64,000 bases of DNA from positions 806,001 to 870,000 of the forward strand of contig NZ_AP028136.1 in the NCBI RefSeq assembly GCF_030297555.1, read 5' to 3'. This document shows positions 44,060 through 53,600 of this stretch, piece by piece. The stretch is from Polynucleobacter sp. HIN5 (GTDB lineage: Bacteria; Pseudomonadota; Gammaproteobacteria; Burkholderiales; Burkholderiaceae). The notes beneath the pieces were generated by a model that was given only the letters and a program-made list of their open reading frames with translations, ran no database searches and was not told the origin of the DNA. Numbering within the stretch: the first letter of the stretch is position 1; every line of letters begins with the position of its first letter. The position numbers and the translations under genes were made by a program.

Positions 44060-45676
44060 ATGAATTTGGGTAATTCACCAAGCTTGGCTCCGCAATACAT
44101 GGCCATGATTCCCCCGGATAAGCTCTCTGAAATTCAAACGAAGTATCTGGAAGACCTGGGTAAATTGGGCAAAGATCCCAATGCCTTGGAGCTTAAAGAC
44201 CGACGCTTTATGGGTGAAGCTTGGCAAAACCCTTGGAGCAAAGCACTGGTCTCCACCTATTTATTGAATGCACGTTATCTCAATGAGCTCGTGCAAGCGG
44301 TGCAGACCGATACCAAAACCCGACAGCGCATTGAGTTTGCCACCAATCAAATGATCGATGCCTTATCGCCCGCGAACTTCTTAGCAACGAATCCAGAGGC
44401 ACTGGAGACCATCCTGAAGACCCAGGGCCAATCGATTCAAAAAGGCATCCTCAACTTATTGGGCGATCTTGGCAAAGGAAAAGTGAGCCAAACCGATGAG
44501 AGTGGTTTTGAGGTCGGTAAAAATTTGGCGCAGACCGAAGGCGCGGTGGTATTTCGGAACGCGCTATTTGAACTAATTCAGTACAAGCCACTGACCGACC
44601 AGGTCTATGAACGACCATTCTTAATGGTTCCACCGTGCATTAATAAATACTACATTCTGGATTTGCAACCCGACAACTCCGTGGTGCGGTATATGGTGAG
44701 CCAAGGGCATACGGTGTTCTTGGTCTCCTGGAAAAATCCAGACACCAGCATGAATCGCATCACCTGGGAAGACTATGTGGGTACTGGCGTGCTCGAAGCA
44801 ATTCGGGTTACACAGGAAATCAGTCAGCAAGACAAAATCAATATCTTGGGCTTCTGTGTGGGCGGCACCTTAGTGAGCACCGCACTCGCAGTGCTGGCTG
44901 CACGCAAACAGGATGCCATCGAAAGCTTGACACTGCTCACCACCTTATTGGATTTCACGGACACGGGAATCCTGGATGTCTTCATCGATGAGTCCTTGGT
45001 TAACCTGCGGGAGAAATCCATCGGCGGCGCCGAAGGGCGCTATGGCCTCTTATCCGGTTTGGAGTTAGCGAATACCTTCTCGTTCTTGCGGCCTAACGAG
45101 TTGGTGTGGAACTACGTGGTCGATAACTATCTCAAGGGCAACTCACCACCGCCATTTGATTTGCTCTACTGGAATGGGGACTCCACCAATTTACCTGGCC
45201 CGATGTATTGCTGGTATCTACGCCATACTTACTTGCAAAATGATCTAGCCAAACCGGGCAAGCTCAAGGTCTGTGGAGAGAAGATTGATCTAAGTAAGAT
45301 CAAGGTCCCTGCTTACATCTACGCATCCCGCGATGATCATATCGTGCCGTGGCACTCCGGTTATCAGAGTACTCAAATTTTGAAGGGGCCGATTCGGTTT
45401 GTGATGGGAGCCTCGGGTCATATTGCGGGTGTAATTAATCCTCCGCATAAGAAAAAACGCAATTATTGGACTAATTCTGATTTACCAAAAACCGCGGATG
45501 CTTGGCTCAAAGGCGCCAAGGAAGTGCCGGGTAGTTGGTGGCCCGACTTTACCGAATGGCTCGCTCAATATGGTGGTAAACAGATTCCTGCACCGAAAAA
45601 TTATGGGCATGGCAAGTACAAAAAATTGGTTGCAGCACCTGGCACCTACGTCAAAGAAAAGGCGCAAAAGGTTTAA
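44060..45676 (+). CDS. phaC: Class I poly(R)-hydroxyalkanoate synthase
   Basis: A 538-residue polymerase that makes PHB from 3-hydroxybutyryl-CoA. The lipase-like box GFCVGGT holds nucleophile Cys266. The Asp-His partners lie in YASRDDHIVPW and ASGHIAGVINPP. ERPFLMVPPCINKYYILDLQPDNSVVRYMV and LVSWKNPDTS are typical of class I. I chose ATG 44060; an earlier TTG (44027) is in frame and neither has a clear ribosome site. The N-terminus is shorter than Ralstonia PhaC (589). phaB and phaR follow. Confidence 0.95.
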   Translation: MNLGNSPSLAPQYMAMIPPDKLSEIQTKYLEDLGKLGKDPNALELKDRRFMGEAWQNPWSKALVSTYLLNARYLNELVQAVQTDTKTRQRIEFATNQMIDALSPANFLATNPEALETILKTQGQSIQKGILNLLGDLGKGKVSQTDESGFEVGKNLAQTEGAVVFRNALFELIQYKPLTDQVYERPFLMVPPCINKYYILDLQPDNSVVRYMVSQGHTVFLVSWKNPDTSMNRITWEDYVGTGVLEAIRVTQEISQQDKINILGFCVGGTLVSTALAVLAARKQDAIESLTLLTTLLDFTDTGILDVFIDESLVNLREKSIGGAEGRYGLLSGLELANTFSFLRPNELVWNYVVDNYLKGNSPPPFDLLYWNGDSTNLPGPMYCWYLRHTYLQNDLAKPGKLKVCGEKIDLSKIKVPAYIYASRDDHIVPWHSGYQSTQILKGPIRFVMGASGHIAGVINPPHKKKRNYWTNSDLPKTADAWLKGAKEVPGSWWPDFTEWLAQYGGKQIPAPKNYGHGKYKKLVAAPGTYVKEKAQKV

Positions 45677-45705
45677 TCGATTGATCTGAATACAAGGAGA
45701 AGATG

Positions 45706-46446
45706 ATGGCACAACGGATTGCATATGTAACGGGTGGTATGGGCGGAATTGGCACGGCGATTTGCCAGCGCCTATCCAAAGGTGGCTTTAAGGTGATCGC
45801 CGGCTGTGGCCCAAACTCCCCCCGTAAGGATCGCTGGATTGGTGAGCAAAAGGCCCTAGGTTATGAGTTCATTGCGTCTGAGGGTAATGTATCCGATTGG
45901 GAGAGTACCAAAGCGGCCTTTGAGAAGGTGAGAGCTGAGGTCGGTCGCGTTGATGTCTTAGTAAACAACGCCGGCATCACCCGGGATAGCGTGTTTCGGA
46001 AGATGACCCCCGAGGATTGGAAGGCTGTGATCGATACGAACCTGAACTCACTTTTTAATGTCACCAAACAAGTGATTGATGGCATGATCGATAACGGCTG
46101 GGGCCGGATTATTAATATCTCCTCGGTCAACGGTCAAAAAGGTCAGTTTGGTCAAACCAACTATTCCACTGCCAAGGCAGGCTTGCATGGCTTTACCATG
46201 GCGCTCGCCCAAGAGGTTGCCAGCAAGGGCGTGACCGTGAATACCGTCTCCCCAGGCTATATCGCGACCGATATGGTCAAAGCGATCCGTGAGGACGTGC
46301 TTGAAAAGATTGTCGGTACTATCCCAGTCAAGCGCCTGGGAACCCCCGATGAGATTGCCTCAATCTGCGCCTGGATTGCCTCTGATGATGGCGCCTTCTC
46401 AACCGGTGCCGACTTCTCAGTCAATGGGGGGATCCATACAGGCTAA
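45706..46446 (+). CDS. phaB: Acetoacetyl-CoA reductase
   Basis: A 246-residue SDR that reduces acetoacetyl-CoA to (R)-3-hydroxybutyryl-CoA with NADPH. It is almost colinear with Ralstonia PhaB: MAQRIAYVTGGMGGIGTAICQRL, NNAGITRDSVFRKM, NISSVNGQKGQFGQTNYSTAKAG (catalytic Ser-Tyr-Lys) and VSPGYIATDMVKAI. Of two adjacent ATGs, the one at 45706 has better spacing from AAGGAG. It lies 29 bp after phaC. Confidence 0.97.
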   Translation: MAQRIAYVTGGMGGIGTAICQRLSKGGFKVIAGCGPNSPRKDRWIGEQKALGYEFIASEGNVSDWESTKAAFEKVRAEVGRVDVLVNNAGITRDSVFRKMTPEDWKAVIDTNLNSLFNVTKQVIDGMIDNGWGRIINISSVNGQKGQFGQTNYSTAKAGLHGFTMALAQEVASKGVTVNTVSPGYIATDMVKAIREDVLEKIVGTIPVKRLGTPDEIASICAWIASDDGAFSTGADFSVNGGIHTG

Positions 46447-46458
46447 ACTAAAGGGAAA

Positions 46459-46474
46459 TTCTGCATTGCAACAA
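46459..46474 (+). promoter_or_regulatory. PhaR-like operator before phaR
   Basis: TTCTGCATTGCAACAA lies 17 bp before the phaR ATG, between phaB and phaR. It shares TGCA-N-TGCA-RCAA with sites at 3622 and 35404. PhaR repressors are known to repress their own genes, which is consistent with this position. The ribosome site (AAGGG) follows at about 46480. No clear -10 box was found here. Confidence 0.5.
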
Positions 46475-46491
46475 CGAGCAAGGGAATAACC

Positions 46492-47052
46492 ATGGCTACA
46501 CGAACAAAACGGGTTGGCGACGAACGCCTGATTAAAAAGTATCCCAATCGGCGTCTCTACGATACCCAGACCAGTACCTATGTAACCCTCGCTGACATTA
46601 AACAGTTGGTGATGGCGTCCGAGAGTTTTAAGGTTCTGGATGCCAAAACCGATGAGGATCTGACCCGCAGCATTCTTTTGCAGATCATCCTTGAAGAAGA
46701 GGCCTGCGGGGTGCCGATTTTCACGACTCAGATGCTCCAGCAAATGATCCGTTTTTATGGTCACTCGATGCAAGGTTTAATGGGTAGCCATTTGGAGCGC
46801 ACCATGCAATCTTTCATGGATATGCAGCAAAAGTTATCGGAGCAATCCAAGTCAATGACCGGTGGTGGCACGGAAGCCTGGACCCAAATGATGAACTTGC
46901 AAAACCCCTTTATGCAAAATCTGATGACCAGCTATATGGATCAGAGCAAGGACTTATTCCTAAAAATGCAGGAACAAATGCAAGGCTCAAACCAACTCTT
47001 TACAGGCTTCCCATTCAAGGGCAAATCCGACACATCGAATTCCAACTCTTAA
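46492..47052 (+). CDS. phaR: Polyhydroxyalkanoate synthesis repressor PhaR
   Basis: A 186-residue regulator. The N-terminal DNA-binding PHB/PHA accumulation domain shows RLIKKYPNRRLYDTQTSTYVTLADIKQLVM (about 12-45). The PHB-binding regions follow: ILEEEACGVPIFTTQMLQQMIRFYGHSMQGLMGSHLE. A Met/Gln-rich helical C-terminus completes the protein. PhaR binds PHB granules and DNA, derepressing phasin genes when polymer appears. A palindrome resembling its likely site lies just upstream. Confidence 0.96.
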   Translation: MATRTKRVGDERLIKKYPNRRLYDTQTSTYVTLADIKQLVMASESFKVLDAKTDEDLTRSILLQIILEEEACGVPIFTTQMLQQMIRFYGHSMQGLMGSHLERTMQSFMDMQQKLSEQSKSMTGGGTEAWTQMMNLQNPFMQNLMTSYMDQSKDLFLKMQEQMQGSNQLFTGFPFKGKSDTSNSNS

Positions 47053-47103
47053 GCGCAGGGCTTAGAGACTCTCATTTCATTATTTCAAGATCGGGCATTA
47101 TTC

Positions 47104-48462
47104 GTGGTTGCAAAAGTAGGATTTGTTTCATTGGGGTGCCCCAAGGCATTGGTGGATTCTGAACTGATCTTGACCCAATTAAGTGCTGAGGGGTATGAGA
47201 CCGCAAAAGACTATGCAGGAGCCGATCTCGTCATTGTGAACACCTGCGGCTTTATTGATTCGGCTGTCGAGGAAAGTTTATCGGCGATCGGTGAAGCGCT
47301 CACTGAAAACGGCAAGGTGATCGTGACCGGTTGCCTAGGTGCCAAGAAAAATGCCGATGGCAGTGATCTCATCACCAGCATTCATCCTAAAGTGCTCGCG
47401 GTGACGGGGCCACACGCAACCGCGGAAGTCTTGCAAGCCGTGCACACTCATTTACCTAAACCGCATGATCCGTTTATGGATCTCGTGCCCCCAGCGGGTA
47501 TCAAACTGACGCCAAAGCATTACGCCTATCTCAAAATCTCAGAGGGTTGTAATCATCGGTGTAGCTTTTGCATTATTCCCAGTATGCGAGGTGATCTAGT
47601 CTCACGCCCCATCGGCGATGTATTGCAAGAAGCCCAAAAACTTTTTGAGTCAGGAGTCAAAGAGCTCTTGGTGGTTTCGCAGGATACCAGTGCCTATGGC
47701 GTTGATATTCAGTACCGCACCGGCTTTTGGGATGGTAAGCCGATCAAGACACGCTTGTACGATTTGGCACTTGCACTGCATGAACTTGCGCTAAGGCATC
47801 AAGCCTGGGTGCGCATGCACTATGTCTATCCCTATCCCCATGTGGATCAGATTTTGCCGATCATGGCGAAATTCAAGGATGAGGGATTTGGGCTCTTGCC
47901 GTATTTGGATATTCCGTTTCAGCATGCACACCCGGACGTCCTCAAGCGCATGAAGCGACCTGCGAGCGGAGAAAAAAATCTCGATCGTATTGCTGCATGG
48001 CGAGCGATTTGCCCAGATCTTGTGATTCGTAGTACGTTTATTGCCGGATTTCCTGGCGAAACCGAAGATGAGTTTTCAGCCTTACTGCAATTTATGGAAG
48101 AGGCGCAAATCGATCGAGCCGGGTGCTTTGCCTATTCACCGGTAGAAGGCGCTACTGCGAATGCGCTCGACCACCCCGTGCCTGAGTCCCTTCGTGAGGA
48201 GCGACGCTCCCGCTTCATGGCCCTTGCCGAGGAACAATCGAGCCGGCGCTTACGTCGATTAGTCGACCAACGCATTCGGGTATTAGTTGACCATGTAACC
48301 CCTGAGGGCGGAATCGGTCGGAGTGCCGCCGATGCCCCAGAAATTGATGGGATTGTAAAAATCTTGCCACCCAGTAAGCCTTCCAAGCGCTACCGGGTTG
48401 GGGAGTTCGTGAGGGCTACGGTCCTAGAAACTCAAGGACATGATCTGATTGTAGAAGTCTAG
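47104..48462 (+). CDS. rimO: Ribosomal protein S12 methylthiotransferase RimO
   Basis: A 452-residue radical SAM enzyme that adds a methylthio group to Asp88 of S12. It has the N-terminal MTTase domain ([34 protein letters not shown]), the radical SAM CxxxCxxC at C149/C153/C156 (CNHRCSFC) and a C-terminal TRAM domain ([19 protein letters not shown] onward). The start is GTG 47104, as no ATG fits the first motif. Confidence 0.95.
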   Translation: MVAKVGFVSLGCPKALVDSELILTQLSAEGYETAKDYAGADLVIVNTCGFIDSAVEESLSAIGEALTENGKVIVTGCLGAKKNADGSDLITSIHPKVLAVTGPHATAEVLQAVHTHLPKPHDPFMDLVPPAGIKLTPKHYAYLKISEGCNHRCSFCIIPSMRGDLVSRPIGDVLQEAQKLFESGVKELLVVSQDTSAYGVDIQYRTGFWDGKPIKTRLYDLALALHELALRHQAWVRMHYVYPYPHVDQILPIMAKFKDEGFGLLPYLDIPFQHAHPDVLKRMKRPASGEKNLDRIAAWRAICPDLVIRSTFIAGFPGETEDEFSALLQFMEEAQIDRAGCFAYSPVEGATANALDHPVPESLREERRSRFMALAEEQSSRRLRRLVDQRIRVLVDHVTPEGGIGRSAADAPEIDGIVKILPPSKPSKRYRVGEFVRATVLETQGHDLIVEV

Positions 48463-48542
48463 ATAATTCGTAATGAATGAGTAATACTTGGGTAGATAAT
48501 TGAAAGTATCGGTTAATTGGCTAATTTGCAAAGAGGGGAAAA

Positions 48543-49730
48543 ATGATGAGTCGTGATGTCGTGGTTTTAAGTGCAGCGCGTTCTGCAATTGGAAGTTATG
48601 GTGGCAGTCTCAGTGGCATGGAGCCATCGGAGTTGGCTGGCGTGGTGATGAAAGAGGCGGTTGCCCGATCTGGCGCGGATCCTACCAAGATTAACTACGT
48701 AACGGTCGGCAATACCATGCCAACCGATTCACGCTATGCCTATGTGGCTCGTGTGGCGGCGATTCAAGCGGGACTGCCGATGGACTCCGTTGCCATGGCC
48801 GTTAATCGTCTGTGCAGTTCTGGATTACAAGCAATTGTGACTACCGCGCAGGGCATCATGCTCAACGACTATGACTATGGTGTGGGCGGCGGTGTGGAAG
48901 TGATGTCGCGCGCGATGTACGGAGCCACAGCGATGCGTAATGGAGCGCGCATGGGTGATACGAAGATGATTGACCTCATGGTTGCTGTACTCACCGACCC
49001 CTTTGGTGTTGGCCACATGGGCATCACGGCAGAGAACTTGGCTGAGAAATGGAAGATCACGCGCGAAGATCAAGATGCCTTTGCAGTGGAGTCGCATCGC
49101 CGTGCTGCTGCTGCGATCAAAGAAGGCCGCTTTAAATCCCAAATCGTACCGATTACATTAAAAACCCGAAAGGGCGATGTGGTGTTTGATACCGATGAGC
49201 ATTGCAAACCGGATACCACCATGGAGACCTTAGGAAAAATGAAGCCCGCCTTCAAAAAAGAGGGTGGCACAGTGACCGCAGGAAATGCATCGGGTGTGAA
49301 CGATGGTGCTGCCTTCATGGTTTTAGCAGCGGCTGATGTGGCTGCCAAAGCTGGACAAAAACCGATTGCGCGTTTGGTCTCTTATGCGGTTGCAGGAGTA
49401 CCAAATCACATCATGGGTGAGGGCCCAATCCCCGCAACCAAGATTGCCTTGCAGCGTGCTGGATTAACGCTTGACAAGATGGATGTGATTGAATCTAATG
49501 AGGCCTTTGCTGCTCAAGCGATTGCGGTGACCAAAGGGTTGGGCTTGGATCCAGCCAAGACCAATGTGAACGGTGGTGCAGTTGCTCTTGGCCATCCAGT
49601 GGGTTGCACCGGCGCTGCGATTGCCACTAAAGCCATTTATGAATTACATCGCACCAATGGTAAATACTGCTTAGTCACCATGTGTATTGGTGGTGGTCAA
49701 GGCATTGCCGCGGTATTTGAGCGACTCTAA
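48543..49730 (+). CDS. Acetyl-CoA acetyltransferase, BktB-like beta-ketothiolase
   Basis: A 395-residue thiolase: MMSRDVVVLSAARSAIGSYG, nucleophile C91 in VNRLCSSGLQAI, VNGGAVALGHPVGCTGAA and the terminal CIGGGQGIAAVFERL. The sequence is closest by eye to Ralstonia BktB and PhaA, and its place after phaCBR-rimO suggests it supplies acetoacetyl-CoA for PHB. The ATGs at 48543 and 48546 follow GAGGGG. A terminator lies just past it, inside the convergent serB gene. Confidence 0.92.
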   Translation: MMSRDVVVLSAARSAIGSYGGSLSGMEPSELAGVVMKEAVARSGADPTKINYVTVGNTMPTDSRYAYVARVAAIQAGLPMDSVAMAVNRLCSSGLQAIVTTAQGIMLNDYDYGVGGGVEVMSRAMYGATAMRNGARMGDTKMIDLMVAVLTDPFGVGHMGITAENLAEKWKITREDQDAFAVESHRRAAAAIKEGRFKSQIVPITLKTRKGDVVFDTDEHCKPDTTMETLGKMKPAFKKEGGTVTAGNASGVNDGAAFMVLAAADVAAKAGQKPIARLVSYAVAGVPNHIMGEGPIPATKIALQRAGLTLDKMDVIESNEAFAAQAIAVTKGLGLDPAKTNVNGGAVALGHPVGCTGAAIATKAIYELHRTNGKYCLVTMCIGGGQGIAAVFERL

Positions 49731-49733
49731 GCC

Positions 49734-50606
49734 TTAGAGCAGTTCGAGGACTGCATCCAAGCCGACGTTGTCTAAAGCGACGTCGGCTTTTTCTTTAACA
49801 ATCGCCTTGGCGCGATAGGCGACACTTAAACCGCAGTCGGCCATCATGAGTAGATCATTCGCACCATCACCAATCACAATTGCTGCGCGCTTATCAAGAT
49901 CAAAGCGTCCACATGCGGCTTCCACGAATCGATTCTTGGCAACACCATCCACAATATCGCCCAAGACCTTACCAGTGAGCCGATCATTCACAATCTCTAA
50001 TTGATTGGAGTGGGTCTCGCACAAAGCTAGGCGTTCTTGCATGCGTTCTGTAAAGAATGTGAAGCCACCCGAAACCAGTAGGGTGTGCATATCACGCTCA
50101 TGTGCTCCACTGATTAAGAGCTCTGCCCCGGGATTGAGTTGCAAGCGTTCCTCATAGACCGAATGCAATGCGGTAATGGGCGTACCCTCTAACAGGGCAA
50201 CACGGCGACGCAAGCTCTCTGCAAAGTTTGGGATCTCACCGCGCATCGTAGCTGCAGTAATTTCTGCGACCGCTGCTTTCTTGCCAGTAAAGTCAGCAAT
50301 TTCATCAACGCACTCAATATTGATTAAGGTTGAGTCCATGTCCATGGCTAAGACCTTCATTGCCTTGGAATCAAAACCGGCTGGCAGAATGGCGAGATCG
50401 CAAACACGTTCTGCGCAATACTGGCGTAGACCATTGCGCTCAAATGCTTCAATCTCACGTGCTAACAAGAATCGCCCAGCAGTATTCTGAAAACCGATCC
50501 CCAAGGTTTGCATGGCACGCTCTAGACCCGAGATCAATTGGGGATCGGCCGCTTTTGATCCTAAGATCTGCAAACTAGGGAATGGATGGGATGATGAAGA
50601 CATCAT
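49734..50606 (-). CDS. serB: Phosphoserine phosphatase
   Basis: A 290-residue HAD phosphatase for the last step of serine synthesis. It has an N-terminal ACT-like region (about 1-75), then the HAD motif AMDMDSTLINIECVDE (D89/D91), GGFTFF and IGDGANDLLMMADCGLSVAYRAKAIVKEKADVALDN. The last codons also encode the thiolase terminator on the opposite strand. It is 13 bp downstream of mfd and probably co-transcribed. Confidence 0.95.
   Translation of the reverse strand: MMSSSSHPFPSLQILGSKAADPQLISGLERAMQTLGIGFQNTAGRFLLAREIEAFERNGLRQYCAERVCDLAILPAGFDSKAMKVLAMDMDSTLINIECVDEIADFTGKKAAVAEITAATMRGEIPNFAESLRRRVALLEGTPITALHSVYEERLQLNPGAELLISGAHERDMHTLLVSGGFTFFTERMQERLALCETHSNQLEIVNDRLTGKVLGDIVDGVAKNRFVEAACGRFDLDKRAAIVIGDGANDLLMMADCGLSVAYRAKAIVKEKADVALDNVGLDAVLELL
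49759..49796 (+). terminator. Thiolase rho-independent terminator inside serB
   Basis: AAGCCGACGT (49759-49768) pairs perfectly with ACGTCGGCTT (49780-49789) across an 11-nt loop and is followed by TTTCTTT. This 10-bp stem lies 28 bp past the thiolase stop, entirely within the coding sequence of the convergent serB gene (residues about KKADVALDNVGLD), so that protein sequence and terminator constrain each other. Confidence 0.85.
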
Positions 50607-50619
50607 GAATCAATTATGC

Positions 50620-53600
50620 CTAAGCGATCCATGAGAGCGCAGGAGTTGGTAGAGGATGTGCCGAAGCCACCAGAGCGGTGCTTAAGAGTTTCATGAGCTG
50701 GCGAATCGCTTCGATGCGCTGCTCAAGCTGATCAAACGCGGATCCCTTAGCAGGTAAGTATTTAATGCGATCTTGACCATTGAGTTGCACTTGAGGGTTG
50801 GATTGAACCAAACGAATCAATTTCACGGGATCCAATGGGGGGTGTGTAATAAACGTTACCTGAATGCCATTGGGACTTGCATCCATTTTCTGGATGCCAT
50901 AGAGCACCATTTCAAGGCGCAGGCGATGGGTTTCATAAAACGCTTTGGCGGGATCGGGCAAGTTACCAAAGCGATCAACGAGTTCTTCACGTAATTGAGT
51001 CAACTCATCAAAGGCTTCGCAGCTGGCAAAGCGTTTGTAGAGTGATAGGCGCTCATGCACATCCGGACAGTAATCAGCGGGTAACAGAGCAGGCGCCCCT
51101 AAATTGACATCAGTCACCGCTTGCATGGGTGAGAGGAGATCGGGCTCCTTGCCACTGCGCAAGGACTTGACGGCACGATTGAGCATCTCGGTATACAGCT
51201 GAAACCCAATCTCATGAATCTCACCCGATTGCTTATCACCCAAGACCTCACCAGCCCCTCGTATCTCTAGATCGTGCATGGCGAGATAAAAACCAGAACC
51301 GAGTTCCTCCATCGCCACAATCGCATCTAGGCGTAAATGGGCTTGCTTCGTGAGCGCATCCGGATCGGGCACTAAGAGGTAGGCATACGCTTGGTGATGC
51401 GAGCGACCCACACGGCCGCGCAATTGGTGGAGCTGCGCCAAACCAAATTTATCGGCGCGATGCATGATGATGGTATTCGCGGTTGGTACGTCGATGCCGG
51501 TCTCAATAATGGTGGTGCACAGTAAGACATTGCTGCGCTGAGTGACAAAATCCCGCATTACGGCCTCGAGCTCGCGTTCGTGCATTTGACCATGTGCCAC
51601 GGTAATTCGGGCTTCGGGCAAGAGCATCTGCAAGGCTTGCTTGCGATTCTGGATGGTCTCCACCTCGTTGTGTAAGAAGTACACCTGACCACCGCGCTTG
51701 ATCTCGCGAAGGACCGCTTCCCGAATCACGCCATCGCTCTCACGTCGCACAAAGGTCTTAATAGCTAGACGTTTCTGAGGAGCAGTGGCAATGACTGAGA
51801 ACTCACGCAAGCCCTCGAGCGCCATGCCCAAAGTGCGCGGTATTGGGGTGGCAGTGAGTGTGAGGATATCCACCTCAGCACGCAGTGCCTTCAAGGCATC
51901 TTTCTGACGCACACCAAAACGATGTTCTTCATCAACGATCACCAAACCAAGGCGAGCAAATTGCGTTTCTTTGGATAGCAACTTATGCGTACCAATCACA
52001 ATATCGGCCTCACCCGCAGCAATCGCAGCCAATGCCGCATTAATTTCTTTCGCGGTCTTAAAACGCGAGAGCTCCACAATCCGAACGGGCCAGGCGGCAA
52101 AGCGATCTTTCCAGGTAGAGGCGTGTTGCTCGGCTAGTAGGGTGGTGGGTGCTAGGATGGCCACTTGTTTGCCACCCATCACCGCCACAAAACTAGCGCG
52201 GAGTGCCACCTCGGTTTTACCAAAGCCCACATCGCCACAAACCAAGCGATCCATCGGCTTACCACTGGTCATATCGCCAATGACTGCTGCAATTGCATTG
52301 GCTTGATCGGGGGTCTCCTCAAAACCAAAGCTCTCTGCAAACGCGGCATAGTCATGTGCCGAGAACTCGAAGGCATGACCTTTGCGGATTGCTCGTGCGG
52401 CATAGAGATTGAGAAGCTCTGCTGCCGTATCTCGTATTTGCTGAGCAGCCTTGCGCTTGGCTTTATCCCACTGACCAGAGCCCAATTGATGTAAGGGCGC
52501 TGAATCCGGATCGGCCCCCGCATAGCGCGTGACCTGATGCAGTTGCTGGACTGGCACATACAAGGTTGCATCGTGCGCGTAAATGAGGTGCAAAAATTCC
52601 TCGAAGGCGGGTGCTTCTTTAGGACCCGCCATATTGAGTAATACCAAGCCCTGGTAACGACCAATGCCATGTTCAACATGAACCACAGGGTCGCCGACCT
52701 TGAGCTCGGATAAATCCCTAAAGAGGGTATCGGGATCGGTATTGCTGGTTTCCTTACCCCGACGCTGACGCGCCGTTTGCGTGAAGAGCTCAGCCTCCGT
52801 AATGATGAGTAATTGCTGGGGTTGCCAAACAAAGCCATTAAAGAGGGGAGATACGCAACACCCAAAGCGCTCATCACCTTTTACAAAATCAGCGATGGTG
52901 TTTACACCCTGTGGGTGTAAAGCAAACGCTGCATCTTTAGAAGACCCTAAATTACTCTCTTCAATGAGTTGCCGAATTGACTCGAGTCGTCCTGCACTCT
53001 CTGCACAAATTAGGATGCGCCATTCATTTTGAGAAACTAATTGCCGCAAGCGCTTGAGGGGATCGGCATCGCGTCGATGAATGGCGACATCTGGTAATTG
53101 GGTAAAGACAGGTTCCGTCGTTGAATCCAATGCGGCTTGCGTTTGGAGCACAAAGCGCGGATAGGACTTCGCAATCGTATAAAACTGCTCTAAGCTCAAG
53201 AACAAATCCTGAGGCTTTAGTACAGGACGCTCGAGATCGTGCTTTAGAAAAGCATAGCGTTGCTCGGTATCTTTCCAGAACTGCGTGATACTGGTTTCAA
53301 TATCACCGATATAGCCAAGGCAGATATCCTCAGAGCGATCGACCTTGTCGCTGCGTACAAAGTAATCATAGATGGTAGCGGTCTCGTCAAAAAACAGCGG
53401 TAAGTAAGACTCAATCCCCGCCGTCGGAATTCCGGTACTCACATCCTTGTAGATTGAACAGCGCGTTGGGTCTCCCTCAAAATACTCCCGCCAGCGCCCT
53501 CGAAAGGCTGTGCGTGAGGCCTCATCAAAGGGAAACTCATGGCCCGGCAGTAAGCGAATTTCTTTCACTGGATACAAGCTGCGTTGTGTATCCGGATCAA

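Noticed and set aside
49725..49739. The palindrome CTCTAAG-C-CTTAGAG spanning the thiolase stop, as a hairpin
   Set aside because: The single-base gap cannot form a stable RNA loop; the real terminator lies just downstream.
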